The notes under the pieces: model-generated | The model's input: only the letters and a program-made list of their open reading frames with translations | Told to the model about the DNA's origin: nothing | Database searches by the model: none | Shown: piece after piece, positions 8,056-16,716 of the stretch | Position numbering within the stretch: the stretch's first letter is position 1 | How the letters are laid out: every line of letters starts with the position of its first letter | Source: Planctomycetota bacterium | Lineage (GTDB): Bacteria > Planctomycetota > UBA1135 > GCA-002686595 | Reading direction: 5' to 3' | Assembly (NCBI GenBank): GCA_016220085.1 | Contig: JACRIN010000021.1 | Location: 1 to 34,457 of the forward strand | DNA length: 34,457 nt | Translations under genes and position numbers: made by a program

Positions 8056-9075
8056 TCACAAGCGCGTCGTGAACCCGACCAGCACCGCGAAATCGGCGCC
8101 GGTGTTGGAAACCAGGTCCTCGTGGAAGCTGAGCGCGAGGCGCGAGCGTTCGCCGACGTCCCATGCGGCGCCGAGTCCGAAGTCGAGGATCTCGCGGTTG
8201 ATCACGCGCAGGTCGAGATCACGCGTGAACGGCGCGGTCCATTCGAGCGTCGAGAGCAGCGAGACGCGGTCGCTCCAGCGGTACTCGCCGCCGAGCGCGA
8301 GCTCGAAACGATCACGCAGGTGCACGCCGCTGCCTTCGAACGACGACGGCTCGCCCGCGTGCAGATGGTCGGCGTGCCCGAAGAAGCTCCAACGCTCGGC
8401 GTGCTGTTCCGCGACGACGCCGACGCCCCAGTCGAACTCGCCGTTGGACGCGCCGCGATTCTCGCTGCCGGTCGGGAGCTCGAGCATCGCGCGCACGGCG
8501 AGCGCGCGGGTCGGTGTCGCGAAGAGCTCCTGCGTCCACGTCACCGGCACGTCGCCGAGCATCGGGCCGTCGCTCTCGAGCTTCCAGATCTCGCGTCCGT
8601 CGGACTCGAGCGTCATCTCGAACTCGCCGGCGGGCCGCAGGTCGCGGCGGCCGTACGGCAGCGCGAAGAAGTCGTGCCAGCCGTCGACGAAGCCGTCGAG
8701 GAAACCGCGCGACGCGTACAGCACCGGCACCTCGATCTCGAGGTCCGCGCCGGGCGCGATCCCGAAGCGCACGCCGAGCGCGGTGTGCCAGAGCTCGCCG
8801 TCGATCGTCACCGCCGAATGGTCGGTGTCGTCGAAGCGGAAGATGCTCGCGTACGCGCTCGCGATCGACACGTCGACTTCGCCTCTCGGCGTCGCGACCG
8901 CGCGCCGCGGACGCAGGTCGCCGAGCGTCCACGCGAGCGGTTGCAGCGACTGCGCCGCGAGCGGGCCGCGCACGACCTCGCGCGCGTTCGCGGACGGCTC
9001 GGGGAGCGCGGCGCAGGCGAACGTGAGCGCGCCGCACACCGCCGCGAGCGCGCTCCGCGGGCTCGGTCGCTTCAA
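8056..9075 (-). CDS. DUF3187-family outer-membrane-like protein
   Basis: A 339-residue protein with a signal peptide (residues 1-31, KRPSPRSALAAVCGALTFACA). The body has the alternating beta-strand pattern of an outer-membrane or porin-like protein and fits the DUF3187 family (for example FRFDDTDHSAVTIDGE, LELPTGSENRGASNG, FDWGVGVVAEQ). The start is a TTG whose last two bases overlap the TGA of the upstream nuclease gene (TTGA, 9072-9075). This implies translational coupling, and no better start lies nearby. Function unknown; an envelope role is inferred. DUF3187 assignment is from pattern memory. Confidence 0.75.
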   Translation of the reverse strand: MKRPSPRSALAAVCGALTFACAALPEPSANAREVVRGPLAAQSLQPLAWTLGDLRPRRAVATPRGEVDVSIASAYASIFRFDDTDHSAVTIDGELWHTALGVRFGIAPGADLEIEVPVLYASRGFLDGFVDGWHDFFALPYGRRDLRPAGEFEMTLESDGREIWKLESDGPMLGDVPVTWTQELFATPTRALAVRAMLELPTGSENRGASNGEFDWGVGVVAEQHAERWSFFGHADHLHAGEPSSFEGSGVHLRDRFELALGGEYRWSDRVSLLSTLEWTAPFTRDLDLRVINREILDFGLGAAWDVGERSRLALSFHEDLVSNTGADFAVLVGFTTRL

Positions 9076-9533
9076 GGCTCGGGCGGGGCCGGAGGCGGGA
9101 GGGGATCGGGCCCGTCGTGGTCGGTGCGCACCTGCTCGAGCACCGATTCGGCGACGAAGATCGGCGCCTTCGCGCGCAGGGCGAGCGCGACCGCGTCGCT
9201 CGGGCGCGCGTCGATCGCGACCTCGGTGCCGTCGGCCTCGCGGCGCAGGATGAGCAGCGCGAAGAACGTGTTGCGCGCGAGGTTGACGATCTCGGTGCGG
9301 ACCACCTCGGCGCCGAGCGAACGCGCGATCGCGTGGGCGAGCTGGTGGGTCAGCGGCCGCGGCACGTCCTCGTTCGCGATCACACGACGGATCTCCGACA
9401 CCTCGGCGCGGCCGATCACGATCGGGAAGTGGCGCTTGCCGCCCTTCTCGACCAGCACGATGTAGTGGCTGTCGCCCTGCTCGTGGATCACGATCCGGCC
9501 GAGCAGCACCTCGATCATCCGCACGTCGCTCAT
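9072..9533 (-). CDS. Bifunctional nuclease (BFN/DUF151) family protein
   Basis: A 153-residue protein with the BFN domain across its length: opening MIEVLLGRIVIHEQGDSHYI, then LPIVIG-like FPIVIGRAEVSEI, RPLTHQLAHAIARSLG, the NTFFALLILRR strand and the DARPSDAVALALR signature. In other bacteria and plants the family includes nucleases acting on both RNA and DNA; many bacterial copies are uncharacterised. The last ~15 residues are a Pro-rich tail. It overlaps the DUF3187 gene by 4 bp, so the two are coupled. Its stop is TGA at 9072-9074. Confidence 0.92.
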   Translation of the reverse strand: MSDVRMIEVLLGRIVIHEQGDSHYIVLVEKGGKRHFPIVIGRAEVSEIRRVIANEDVPRPLTHQLAHAIARSLGAEVVRTEIVNLARNTFFALLILRREADGTEVAIDARPSDAVALALRAKAPIFVAESVLEQVRTDHDGPDPLPPPAPPEP

Positions 9534-9563
9534 CTGGAGTCCCGCAGCGCGGGAGAGCGCATG

Positions 9564-10139
9564 CTAGCAACGGTGAGGGGGATCTCCGAGCGTGCCGCGG
9601 CCGCGCAGGCGGCGCGCGAGCTCGTCGACGTCGAATTCGTCCACGAAATCGCGCGCGAGGTTGTCCGTCACATCGCCGCGGACATCGCCCACGACATCGC
9701 CCGCGACATCATTGGCGGGATCATCGGCGTCGAACGTCATCGCGTCCGCTTCGCGCCGCGCGAGCTCGCGACCGTCCCAGCCGCACGCCCGACAGCGCAC
9801 GCCGCCGTCGACGTTCGCGAGCTCGGTCCGCGTGCAAGCGGGGCAGATCACGCGCTCCGGCCGCGGGCTCGCGAGCGCGAACACGATCCAGCCGACGCCG
9901 ACCGCGAACAACGCCGCGAACGCGATCTGCAGCACCGCGATCGGCTCGAGCCTCGCCGCTTGCAGGCCGAGCACCACCAGCAGCACCGCGATCGGAACGA
10001 AGAGCCAGAGAGCGCGCCGCTTGGCGGGAGCCTGGCGCGGCTCGACCGACGGCAGCAGCGCGGGATCGACGCCGCCGCGCGCGCCGCGACCGTGGCTCTC
10101 GCGATTGCGATCGCTGCCGCGACGCTCGAAAGGCATCAT
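9564..10139 (-). CDS. Two-TM zinc-ribbon protein with Asp-Val repeat tail
   Basis: A 191-residue protein that I do not assign to a known family. An Arg-rich N-terminal arm (1-42) is followed by two hydrophobic segments (about 43-61 and 68-90), then a zinc ribbon with CPAC and CRAC pairs spaced as a rubredoxin-like knuckle. After it comes a short acidic repeat, DVAGDVVGDVRGDV, encoded by near-repeats of a 12-bp unit (about 9660-9715). It is the first gene of the minus-strand set that includes the BFN nuclease (30 bp downstream). Residue 1 or 2 of the double-Met start could be used. Role unknown; a membrane-bound sensor or adaptor is possible. Confidence 0.7.
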   Translation of the reverse strand: MMPFERRGSDRNRESHGRGARGGVDPALLPSVEPRQAPAKRRALWLFVPIAVLLVVLGLQAARLEPIAVLQIAFAALFAVGVGWIVFALASPRPERVICPACTRTELANVDGGVRCRACGWDGRELARREADAMTFDADDPANDVAGDVVGDVRGDVTDNLARDFVDEFDVDELARRLRGRGTLGDPPHRC

Positions 10140-10248
10140 GCCGCGAGTCTAGTCGCCGCGCGCGAATCCGGATACGGGCACCAGCGCCCGGTCGGTGCTG
10201 GCTTCGTAGAATGTGCCGCGCGCGGACGACCGGCCGCCGAACGAACGC

Positions 10249-11367
10249 ATGACGCACTCCCACGCTGCTCAGCCCGCCGGGCCCGGCGCGCCCGATGTGC
10301 ACGCCGCGCACGCCTCGCCCGGCGCGCACTCTGCTCCCGCCGCGGTCGGGGGCCCCAACACCGCGCTGCCCGACAACCCGGTGCTCGCGCGGCTCTGGCG
10401 AGGCGCGTGGGTCGAGTCTCAACACCGCGGAAGTTGGGTGCTGGCCGACACTTCCGGCCGCGTCGTCGAGGGCGGCGGCGGGTACGAGCATCCGATCTTC
10501 GCGCGCAGCTCGGTCAAATCGCTCCAGGCGTTGCCGCTGATCGAATCGGGCGCCGCGCGACGGTTCGAGTATCGAGACGACGAGCTCGCGCTCGCGCTGT
10601 CGTCCCACAACGCGGAAGCTGGGCACACCGAGCGCGTCGCGAAGTTGCTCGCGCGCCTCGGCCTCTCGGTCGCCGACCTGCGCTGCGGGCCGCAGCCCCC
10701 GAGCGATCCGGCGGCGAAGGCGGAGCTCGCGCGCGTCGGCGCGAAACCGACCGCGCTGCACAACAACTGCTCGGGCAAGCACACGGGCTTCCTCGCGCTC
10801 GCGAAGCACCTCGGCGTCGCGCCGGAGCTCTATCTCGATCCGACGAGCGAGGTCCAAGTGCGCGCGCGCCGAGCGATGGAGGAGATGAGCGGCGTGAAGC
10901 CCGGCGAGCTCTCGACCGCGATCGACGGTTGCAGCGCGCCGACGTTTCGCTTGCCGCTGGTGCGGCTCGCGACCGCGATCGCGCGCGTCGCGAATCCCGA
11001 AGGACTCGCGCCCGACCGGCGCGCGGCGCTCGAGTGGATGCACCGCGCGGTCGCGGCGCACCCGGACATGATCGCGGGCAACTACAAACGCATCTGCACC
11101 GACCTGGTGCGCGTCAGCGGCGCGCGGCTCTTCCCGAAGATCGGCGGCGAAGCGGTCTACGTCGTCGGCGTGCGCGCGAAGGGCGTCGGACTCGCGGTCA
11201 AGATCGACGACGGCGAGACGCGCGGGCTCCACGCGGTCGTCGTCGAGCTACTGAAGCGCTTCGGCTACATCACGGCGAGTGAGTACGACGCGCTCGCCGC
11301 GTGGCGCGGCGAAGTGCAACGCAATTGGGCCGGCCTGCGCGTCGGTCGACTCGAGGTGTGCGCATGA
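10249..11367 (+). CDS. L-asparaginase, type-III (Rhizobium etli ReAV-like) family
   Basis: A 372-residue protein of the Rhizobium-type asparaginase family, unrelated to the E. coli enzymes. It hydrolyses L-asparagine to aspartate and ammonia. Key residues are kept at family spacing: the Ser87-x-x-Lys90 pair in SSVKSLQ, Ser119 in SSHNAEAGH, the metal ligands Cys174 and Lys177 in NNCSGKH, Cys228 in DGCSAP, and a Lys at about 297 in FPKIGGE. The first ~45 residues are a His/Ala/Pro-rich extension before the family start, and no signal peptide is seen. The ATG at 10249 is chosen; a GTG at 10213 is in frame but less likely. The stop overlaps the nnrD start (ATGA). Confidence 0.92.
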   Translation: MTHSHAAQPAGPGAPDVHAAHASPGAHSAPAAVGGPNTALPDNPVLARLWRGAWVESQHRGSWVLADTSGRVVEGGGGYEHPIFARSSVKSLQALPLIESGAARRFEYRDDELALALSSHNAEAGHTERVAKLLARLGLSVADLRCGPQPPSDPAAKAELARVGAKPTALHNNCSGKHTGFLALAKHLGVAPELYLDPTSEVQVRARRAMEEMSGVKPGELSTAIDGCSAPTFRLPLVRLATAIARVANPEGLAPDRRAALEWMHRAVAAHPDMIAGNYKRICTDLVRVSGARLFPKIGGEAVYVVGVRAKGVGLAVKIDDGETRGLHAVVVELLKRFGYITASEYDALAAWRGEVQRNWAGLRVGRLEVCA

Positions 11368-12254
11368 CGAAGCGGAAGTCGAAGCGTTATCGGCCGCCGG
11401 CGCCGCCGGAGCTCGCCAAGGACGCGCACAAGGGCGACGCGGGGCGCGTGCTCGGCTTCGTCGGCTCGCGACTCTATCCGGGCGCGGCGACGCTCTTCGC
11501 GCGCGCGGCGCAACGCGCGGGGGCGGGGCTCGTCACGCTCGGTTGTCTCGACGAGTGCCTGCTCGCGAGCGTGCCGATCACCGCGCCGGAAGCGGTCTAC
11601 CTGGACCTCTTCGGTCCGGCGGACGTCGAGCGCGCGCACGTCGCCGAGCTGCTCGCCGCGCGCGGCGAGCACGCGTTGGTCGTCGGCTGCGGCCTCGGCG
11701 GCGGTGAGCGAGCGCGCGCCCTGGTGGCCAGCGTGCTCTCGAGCGGAGCGGAGTTGCCGTTGGTCGTCGACGCCGACGGGCTGAACGCGCTCGGCGCCGA
11801 GCCCGAGCGGCTGCGCGCGTACGCGGGCCCGATCGTGATCACGCCGCACCCCGGCGAGGCGTCGCGCTTGCTCGGCCGCGTCGTGCCGAAGCACGACGAG
11901 GAGCGCGCGAAGGCCGCTCGAGAGCTCGCGCAGAAGAGCGGCGCGATCGTGTGCCTCAAGGGCCATCGCACGGTGGTCACCGATGGTCGCACGCTCTACG
12001 TCAACGACTCCGGCAATCCGGGGATGGCGACCGCCGGCGCGGGCGACGTGCTCGCGGGCATCCTCGGCGCGTACCTCGCGGCGTGCGTGACCTGCCGGAC
12101 GACCACTTGGAAACCGTTCGACGCGGCGGCGAGCGCGGTGCACGTCCACGGAGCGGCGGGCGACCTCGCGGCGAAGGAACTCGGCCGTCGCGGGCTCGTC
12201 GCGAGCGACTTGATCGCGTTCTTGCCGGCCGCACAACGTCGCCTGCGTTCGTGA
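11364..12254 (+). CDS. nnrD: ADP-dependent NAD(P)H-hydrate dehydratase
   Basis: A 296-residue enzyme of the YjeF C-terminal (carbohydrate-kinase-like) family, which repairs hydrated NADH and NADPH using ADP or ATP. Visible motifs are HKGDAGRVLGFVGS near residue 22, GAGLVTLG, VVDADGLNAL, TPHPGEASRLLG, CLKGHRTVV and the catalytic GNPGMATAGAGDVLAG near residues 217-232, whose Asp is the proton-abstracting base. The N-terminal YjeF epimerase domain found in fused forms is absent, so an epimerase would have to be encoded elsewhere. The ATG overlaps the asparaginase TGA by 4 bp, indicating one operon. The very N terminus is Lys/Arg-rich. Confidence 0.94.
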   Translation: MTKRKSKRYRPPAPPELAKDAHKGDAGRVLGFVGSRLYPGAATLFARAAQRAGAGLVTLGCLDECLLASVPITAPEAVYLDLFGPADVERAHVAELLAARGEHALVVGCGLGGGERARALVASVLSSGAELPLVVDADGLNALGAEPERLRAYAGPIVITPHPGEASRLLGRVVPKHDEERAKAARELAQKSGAIVCLKGHRTVVTDGRTLYVNDSGNPGMATAGAGDVLAGILGAYLAACVTCRTTTWKPFDAAASAVHVHGAAGDLAAKELGRRGLVASDLIAFLPAAQRRLRS

Positions 12255-12285
12255 GCCGCGCCGCGCTCATCGCTAAGATCGCGAC

Positions 12286-13077
12286 ATGGCCACGAAGTCG
12301 ATCCAAGTTCCGGCCGGCGCCGAGCTCACGCTCGACGACGGCATCGGATTCGTCGCGCTCGTCGATCGGATGAACGTCGATCCCGCGCTCAAGGTCGTCA
12401 ACGCCGCGCGCATCAGCTACCAGAGCCAACGCCAGGCCTTCGACGAGAAGGATCGCAAGCTCGCCGGCTTCCTGTGGGCGAACGGACACACCTCGCCTTA
12501 CCGCCACAGCTTCTTCACGTTCCACTGGAAGGCGCCGCTCTTCGTCTTCCGCCAAGCGTTCAAGTACCAGGTCGGCTCCGGTTGGCGCGAGTACGAGGTC
12601 GGCGGCGAGAGCGTCAGTCTCGAGGTGTTCGACATGTTCTTCGACACCGACAAGGGGTGCTCGTGGAACGAGATCTCGGGGCGCTACGTGCAGTGGGCGA
12701 ACGAGTACTACGTGCCGAAGGTGATGCGCGCGAACCCGCCGCACGGCAACAAGCAAGCGTCGGTCGACCTGCCGCCGGAGTTCGACCACGAAGGCGAGCG
12801 CGCGCGGATGATCGCGGAGTGCGACGAGCTCTTCCGGCGTTATCAAGAGCGCATCGAGCGCGGCGTCGCGAAGGAGATCGCTCGGATGCTCCTGCCACAG
12901 AACCTCTACACGCAGGCGTACTGGACCGTGTCGCTACAAGGCGTGATGCACTTCCTCGAGCAGCGCCTGAAGCCCGACGCCCAGTTCGAGATCCGCCGCT
13001 ACGCCGAGGGCGTGTACGCGCTGGTCAAGGACGACTTCGATCGCCTCGGCATCACGCGCGAGCAGCTCGCGGGTTAG
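12286..13077 (+). CDS. thyX: ThyX-type flavin-dependent thymidylate synthase (divergent signature)
   Basis: A 263-residue ThyX homologue, which would methylate dUMP to dTMP with FAD and methylenetetrahydrofolate. Supporting features are VVNAARISYQS, GHTSPYRHSFFTFHW, APLFVFRQ, NEISGRY (128-134) and the C-terminal PQNLYTQAYWTVSLQGVMHFLEQR stretch. The family signature normally reads RHRxxSxxxxSxR. Here the RHR position reads Lys93-Tyr-Gln95, and about 25 extra residues sit between it and NEISGRY. The enzyme may belong to a divergent ThyX branch or have altered activity. It follows nnrD by 31 bp, so it is likely in the same operon. Its TAG overlaps the stop of the convergent FG-GAP gene. Confidence 0.88.
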   Translation: MATKSIQVPAGAELTLDDGIGFVALVDRMNVDPALKVVNAARISYQSQRQAFDEKDRKLAGFLWANGHTSPYRHSFFTFHWKAPLFVFRQAFKYQVGSGWREYEVGGESVSLEVFDMFFDTDKGCSWNEISGRYVQWANEYYVPKVMRANPPHGNKQASVDLPPEFDHEGERARMIAECDELFRRYQERIERGVAKEIARMLLPQNLYTQAYWTVSLQGVMHFLEQRLKPDAQFEIRRYAEGVYALVKDDFDRLGITREQLAG

Positions 13078-15632
13078 TGCAACGAGTCGGGATCGAACGT
13101 CGTGATCTCGAGGTTGGTCAGACGGTCGGGCGAGCGCAGCAGTACCTGCCAATAGAGGCTGCGTCCGGCGAGCGCGAGCCCACCAGGGACGTCGACTGCG
13201 ATCTGGGCGTGGCCCGTCGCGTCCAAGGCGCCGGTCGAGCGCTCGAAGATCGTCGCGCGTTCGAGCTGGAGCACCCCGAGCGCGCCGAGCGGCTCGCGCT
13301 TGCGCTCCGTCGCGCCGAGCAACGCGAACGACTGGTTCGGCGCGCCCCAGACGTCGAAGACGATCGGCTCGCCGATACGCGGGGGGGCGTGCCATGCGAG
13401 GTGGCGCGTCAAGTTGACCAACAAGCGTGAGCGAGCTGAGGACGCGGCGACCAGCGCATCGAGATCGCCGTCCTCGTCGGTGTCGGCGAGCGACAGTGCG
13501 CCACCACCGAACGGCACGGTCGGCAGCTTCGCGGTGGCGTCCGTGAACTGGCCGGCGCCGTCGTTCGTGAAGAGGGAAAGGCCGGTCGGCTGTTGCGACG
13601 ACGGATCGCTGCAGAGCAGCAGATCCGCGTCGCCATCGTCATCGACATCGCCCGACGCGATCGTCGCGACGGTAGCGGGACCGATCCCGATCGCGGACTT
13701 CGTGAAGTTCCCATGTCCGTCGTTGAGGAGACGCCACACCGATTGGTTGGCGATCGCGACCGCCAGGTCGACGTCACCGTCACCCTCCACATCGAGCGTG
13801 GCGACATCGCGGATCAGCAGACCGGCGAACCAGATCGTCGAGCCGGCGACGAGCTTGCCCGCCCCGTCGTTCGAGAACACGCGCGCGCCCTGGCCGCCCC
13901 ACACGGCGTCCAGGTCGCCATCCCCGTCGAAGTCGGCGAGCTCGCCGTCGTAGGCGTCCCAATCGAGGTCGGGCCCGGTCCCTGCGCGCGGTGCGAAGTG
14001 GCCGAATCCATCGTTGAAGTAGGCGCGCGTGCGGCGCCAACCTGCGCTCAAGCCGAGCACGTCGACGGCCTGGTCACCGTCCAAGTCGCCGCACAGGACT
14101 CGCACGAAGGCGTCGTCGGGCGCGGACCACTGCGCGGGCGCCGCGGCGAAGCGCCCGAGTCCATCGTTGAGCAGGAGCCGCGACTCCGCGGGCGGCTCGA
14201 AGCCCGTGTTGCCGTTGACGACGAACAGGTCGAGGTCGCCGTCGCCCTCGACGTCCGCGAACGCGGCGTCGTGTCCCCGATCCAGTTCGTGCGGCACGTT
14301 GCGCGACGCGTCGACGTAGGCGCCGCTGCCGTCGTTCGACAACAGCTGGTCGTGGCCGTACCCCGACTCGTAGACGTCCACGTCCGTGTCGCCGTCGACG
14401 TCGCCGACCAGCGGATTGGAGCTCGACGCGCCGCGCGACGGCAGCAGCGGCGCGCGCCAGACGAACGCACCGCCACCATCGTAGAGGTGCACCTCGAGCG
14501 CATCGCGCTCTGCGAGCGCGTCGAGATCGCCGTCGGAGTCGAGATCGGCGAGTTCGAACCGCGCGTAGAGGCTCTTGAGCGCGAACGCCTCGGGCTCGTG
14601 CGTGAAGGCGCCGTGTCCGTCGTTGCGGAGCAGCTCGTCGGCGCCTTCCGCCGTGGTGCGGATCAAGTCGACGTCGCCATCGCCTTCGACATCTCCGAGT
14701 GCGGCGAAGGACGAGTTGCCCGAACGACCCAAGGTGTGCGTGGCGTCGCTGAACTCGCCGCCGCCGCGGTTGAGCCACAAATAGCCGGTGCTGAACACGA
14801 GATCCGGGTCACCGTCACCGTCGAGGTCCGAGAACGCAGCCTTCGCGCTCCCTTCCGAGGTGGACGCGAAGGGTTGGTCGCTCGCCGACGACGCGAACAC
14901 GCCGAGCCCGTCGTTGAGCAGCACCCCGCAGGGAACGGTGAGCCCCCACGCGAGGGTGTTCGCGATGAACAGGTCGAGGTCGCCGTCCGCGTCGACGTCG
15001 TCGAGCGCGAAAGCGCGAGCGTGGCCGAGCGCGAGCGGGTCGACGCATGGACCTGCGTCGCTGAAGACTCCCGCACCGTCGTTGCGGTAGACGCGGACCT
15101 CGCTGCTCACGCAGCTCGCGTCGTCGGCGCAGTCGGTGCCCAGCGTGCCCACGACGCAATCGAGGTCTCCGTCCCCGTCGACGTCGCCCAACACGCCGAA
15201 GCCCGAGAGCCCGGATGCGCTGGTGCTCGGAAGCTGGTTCGACGCTTCGACGAAGCACCCCGCGCCGTCGTTCAGCCAGAGGAGCGACGTGTCGCCTAGG
15301 ATGTCGAGGTCGTGATCGCCGTCGACGTCGCCGATCGCGACGCTGCGTTTCCACGCGCTGCCTGGGTACGCGCATGGGCTGGACGTGAACACGGCGTAGC
15401 CGTCGTTCGAGAGGAGCTCGCGCGCCGTCGCCACGTCGACGTCGCCGTCCTGGTCGAAGTCACCGCTCGCGAACGGGCCGAGCGTCGAGTACGCGACGTT
15501 CGCCGGGGCGACGCGGTGAACGTCGTCGCTGAAGAGCGCGCTCTGCGCGCGGGTGGGTGCGGCGAGGGCTGCGACGGCGAGGAGCGCGAGCTCGCGGTAG
15601 AAGGAGCGGGGCCGAGGGCAGCGAACGTGCAT
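13074..15632 (-). CDS. Large secreted FG-GAP/VCBS repeat protein (about 14 repeats)
   Basis: An 852-residue protein with a signal peptide (about residues 1-30, ending PTRAQ). It carries roughly 14 copies of a calcium-binding repeat of the form D-x-D-x-D-G-D-x-D followed about 15-20 residues later by LLNDGxGxF, for example DFDQDGDVDVA, DVDGDGDLDCV, DLDGDGDPDLV and DTDEDGDLDAL. Two seven-bladed beta-propellers would fit this number. The last ~110 residues form a separate domain with no PEP-CTERM or sorting tail. The ATG has GGAGG eight bases upstream. Such proteins are usually secreted or on the surface and bind calcium, sugars or proteins. The stop overlaps the thyX stop on the opposite strand. 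Unlike the FG-GAP gene at 3134, it has no in-frame stop. Confidence 0.93.
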   Translation of the reverse strand: MHVRCPRPRSFYRELALLAVAALAAPTRAQSALFSDDVHRVAPANVAYSTLGPFASGDFDQDGDVDVATARELLSNDGYAVFTSSPCAYPGSAWKRSVAIGDVDGDHDLDILGDTSLLWLNDGAGCFVEASNQLPSTSASGLSGFGVLGDVDGDGDLDCVVGTLGTDCADDASCVSSEVRVYRNDGAGVFSDAGPCVDPLALGHARAFALDDVDADGDLDLFIANTLAWGLTVPCGVLLNDGLGVFASSASDQPFASTSEGSAKAAFSDLDGDGDPDLVFSTGYLWLNRGGGEFSDATHTLGRSGNSSFAALGDVEGDGDVDLIRTTAEGADELLRNDGHGAFTHEPEAFALKSLYARFELADLDSDGDLDALAERDALEVHLYDGGGAFVWRAPLLPSRGASSSNPLVGDVDGDTDVDVYESGYGHDQLLSNDGSGAYVDASRNVPHELDRGHDAAFADVEGDGDLDLFVVNGNTGFEPPAESRLLLNDGLGRFAAAPAQWSAPDDAFVRVLCGDLDGDQAVDVLGLSAGWRRTRAYFNDGFGHFAPRAGTGPDLDWDAYDGELADFDGDGDLDAVWGGQGARVFSNDGAGKLVAGSTIWFAGLLIRDVATLDVEGDGDVDLAVAIANQSVWRLLNDGHGNFTKSAIGIGPATVATIASGDVDDDGDADLLLCSDPSSQQPTGLSLFTNDGAGQFTDATAKLPTVPFGGGALSLADTDEDGDLDALVAASSARSRLLVNLTRHLAWHAPPRIGEPIVFDVWGAPNQSFALLGATERKREPLGALGVLQLERATIFERSTGALDATGHAQIAVDVPGGLALAGRSLYWQVLLRSPDRLTNLEITTFDPDSLH

Positions 15633-15774
15633 GGCGAACCTCCAGAAGTGGAAGGTCGAGGGGGAAGGTCCGTCACGCTAACACGGTTCTCCGGGCGCCG
15701 CGCGGCAGCCCGTGAACCTCCGGTCACCGCGGGCGTTGGGCGCCGTGGGCCGCAAGTCCTACACTCGTCGCTCC

Positions 15775-16698
15775 ATGTTGCTCCGCATCCTCCTCGCCGC
15801 GTCGCTCGCGACGTTCACATCGGCGCCCGCGCCGGTTCCATCAGCGCCCGCGCCGGCTACATCGGCGCCTGCGCCGGGTGCTTCAGCGCCTGCTCCGGTC
15901 ACCTCAGCGCCTGCGCCGCTTGCGTCGACGTCCGCGCCGGCCGCATCGACGCCCGCGCCGGGCCAGGACCGTGAGGCCGACCTCACCAAGCTCTTCGAGG
16001 CCCAAGGGATCACGCTCGACCGCGCCGGCGGGACGGTCTCGATCCCGATGGACGTCTGCGTGCGCGACGCGCTGCTCGAATACTTGCTGGTCGGGCCGAA
16101 CGGCGCGGCGCACGAGAGCCTCTTCACCACGCCGGTCGCGCCGAGCCTCTTCAACACCGCGCTCATCCTGCTCGGCGCCGAGCCCGGCAAGAACGCGAGT
16201 TGGCGTCCGAAGGAGCCGCGGCCGTCCGACGAGGAGTTGATGAACGGCGTGAGCCCGTGGGTCGTCGAGCCGCCGACCGGGAGCTCCTTCTACATGTACG
16301 TCGGTTGGCGCCAGGGCGGCGAGACGTACTTCTTCCGGATGGAAGACCTGCTGCGCGACCTGTCGCGCGGTCACGGCATGACGCGGCACGCGTGGGTGTA
16401 CCTCGGTTCGCGGATGGTGCGCGGCGCCGATCGAGACGATCCCGACGAGCAAGCGTTCGCCGCGGACCTCTACGGCAACGTGATCAACGTGTCGTTCTTC
16501 AGCGAGGGCTACACCGTCCTGACCGCCGCGCTCCCGGAGTGCGTCGAGCAGACGATCTGGATGCCGAACGCGTGGCTGATCCCCGAGCGCGGCGAACGCG
16601 TGCGGCTCATCGTCAGCAAGCAGCGCATCGAAACCGTCTCGCCGGACCTGGCGAAGACGCTGCCCGAAGTCGCGCCACCCAAGCCGCTTTCGAGGTGA
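15775..16698 (+). CDS. Secreted YdjY-domain protein with Ala-Pro-Ser linker
   Basis: A 307-residue protein. A signal peptide (1-15, LLRILLAASLATFTSA) is followed by a ~48-residue linker of repeated S/T-APAP units, encoded by degenerate 18-21-bp DNA repeats (about 15818-15960). The rest fits the YdjY domain family (LTKLFEAQGITLDRAGGTVSIP, EYLLVGPNGAAHESLF, NTALILLGAEPG, GYTVLTAALPE). YdjY-like proteins are common in planctomycetes; their function is not established. The ATG at 15775 is chosen because the signal peptide begins there. The gene is convergent with the DUF4143 ATPase, with a hairpin between them. Confidence 0.82.
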   Translation: MLLRILLAASLATFTSAPAPVPSAPAPATSAPAPGASAPAPVTSAPAPLASTSAPAASTPAPGQDREADLTKLFEAQGITLDRAGGTVSIPMDVCVRDALLEYLLVGPNGAAHESLFTTPVAPSLFNTALILLGAEPGKNASWRPKEPRPSDEELMNGVSPWVVEPPTGSSFYMYVGWRQGGETYFFRMEDLLRDLSRGHGMTRHAWVYLGSRMVRGADRDDPDEQAFAADLYGNVINVSFFSEGYTVLTAALPECVEQTIWMPNAWLIPERGERVRLIVSKQRIETVSPDLAKTLPEVAPPKPLSR

Positions 16699-16716
16699 GC
16701 GCCGCGAGGCGTGGCC

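Noticed and set aside
4224..8072. Very long plus-strand open frame opposite the Ig-like and CxxC genes
   Set aside because: Arg/Glu/Leu-biased shadow of real minus-strand genes, spanning a tRNA and several gene boundaries. GC-rich DNA gives such antisense frames.
10213..10248. GTG at 10213 as the asparaginase start
   Set aside because: It adds twelve residues with no homology or ribosome site; the ATG at 10249 is preferred.
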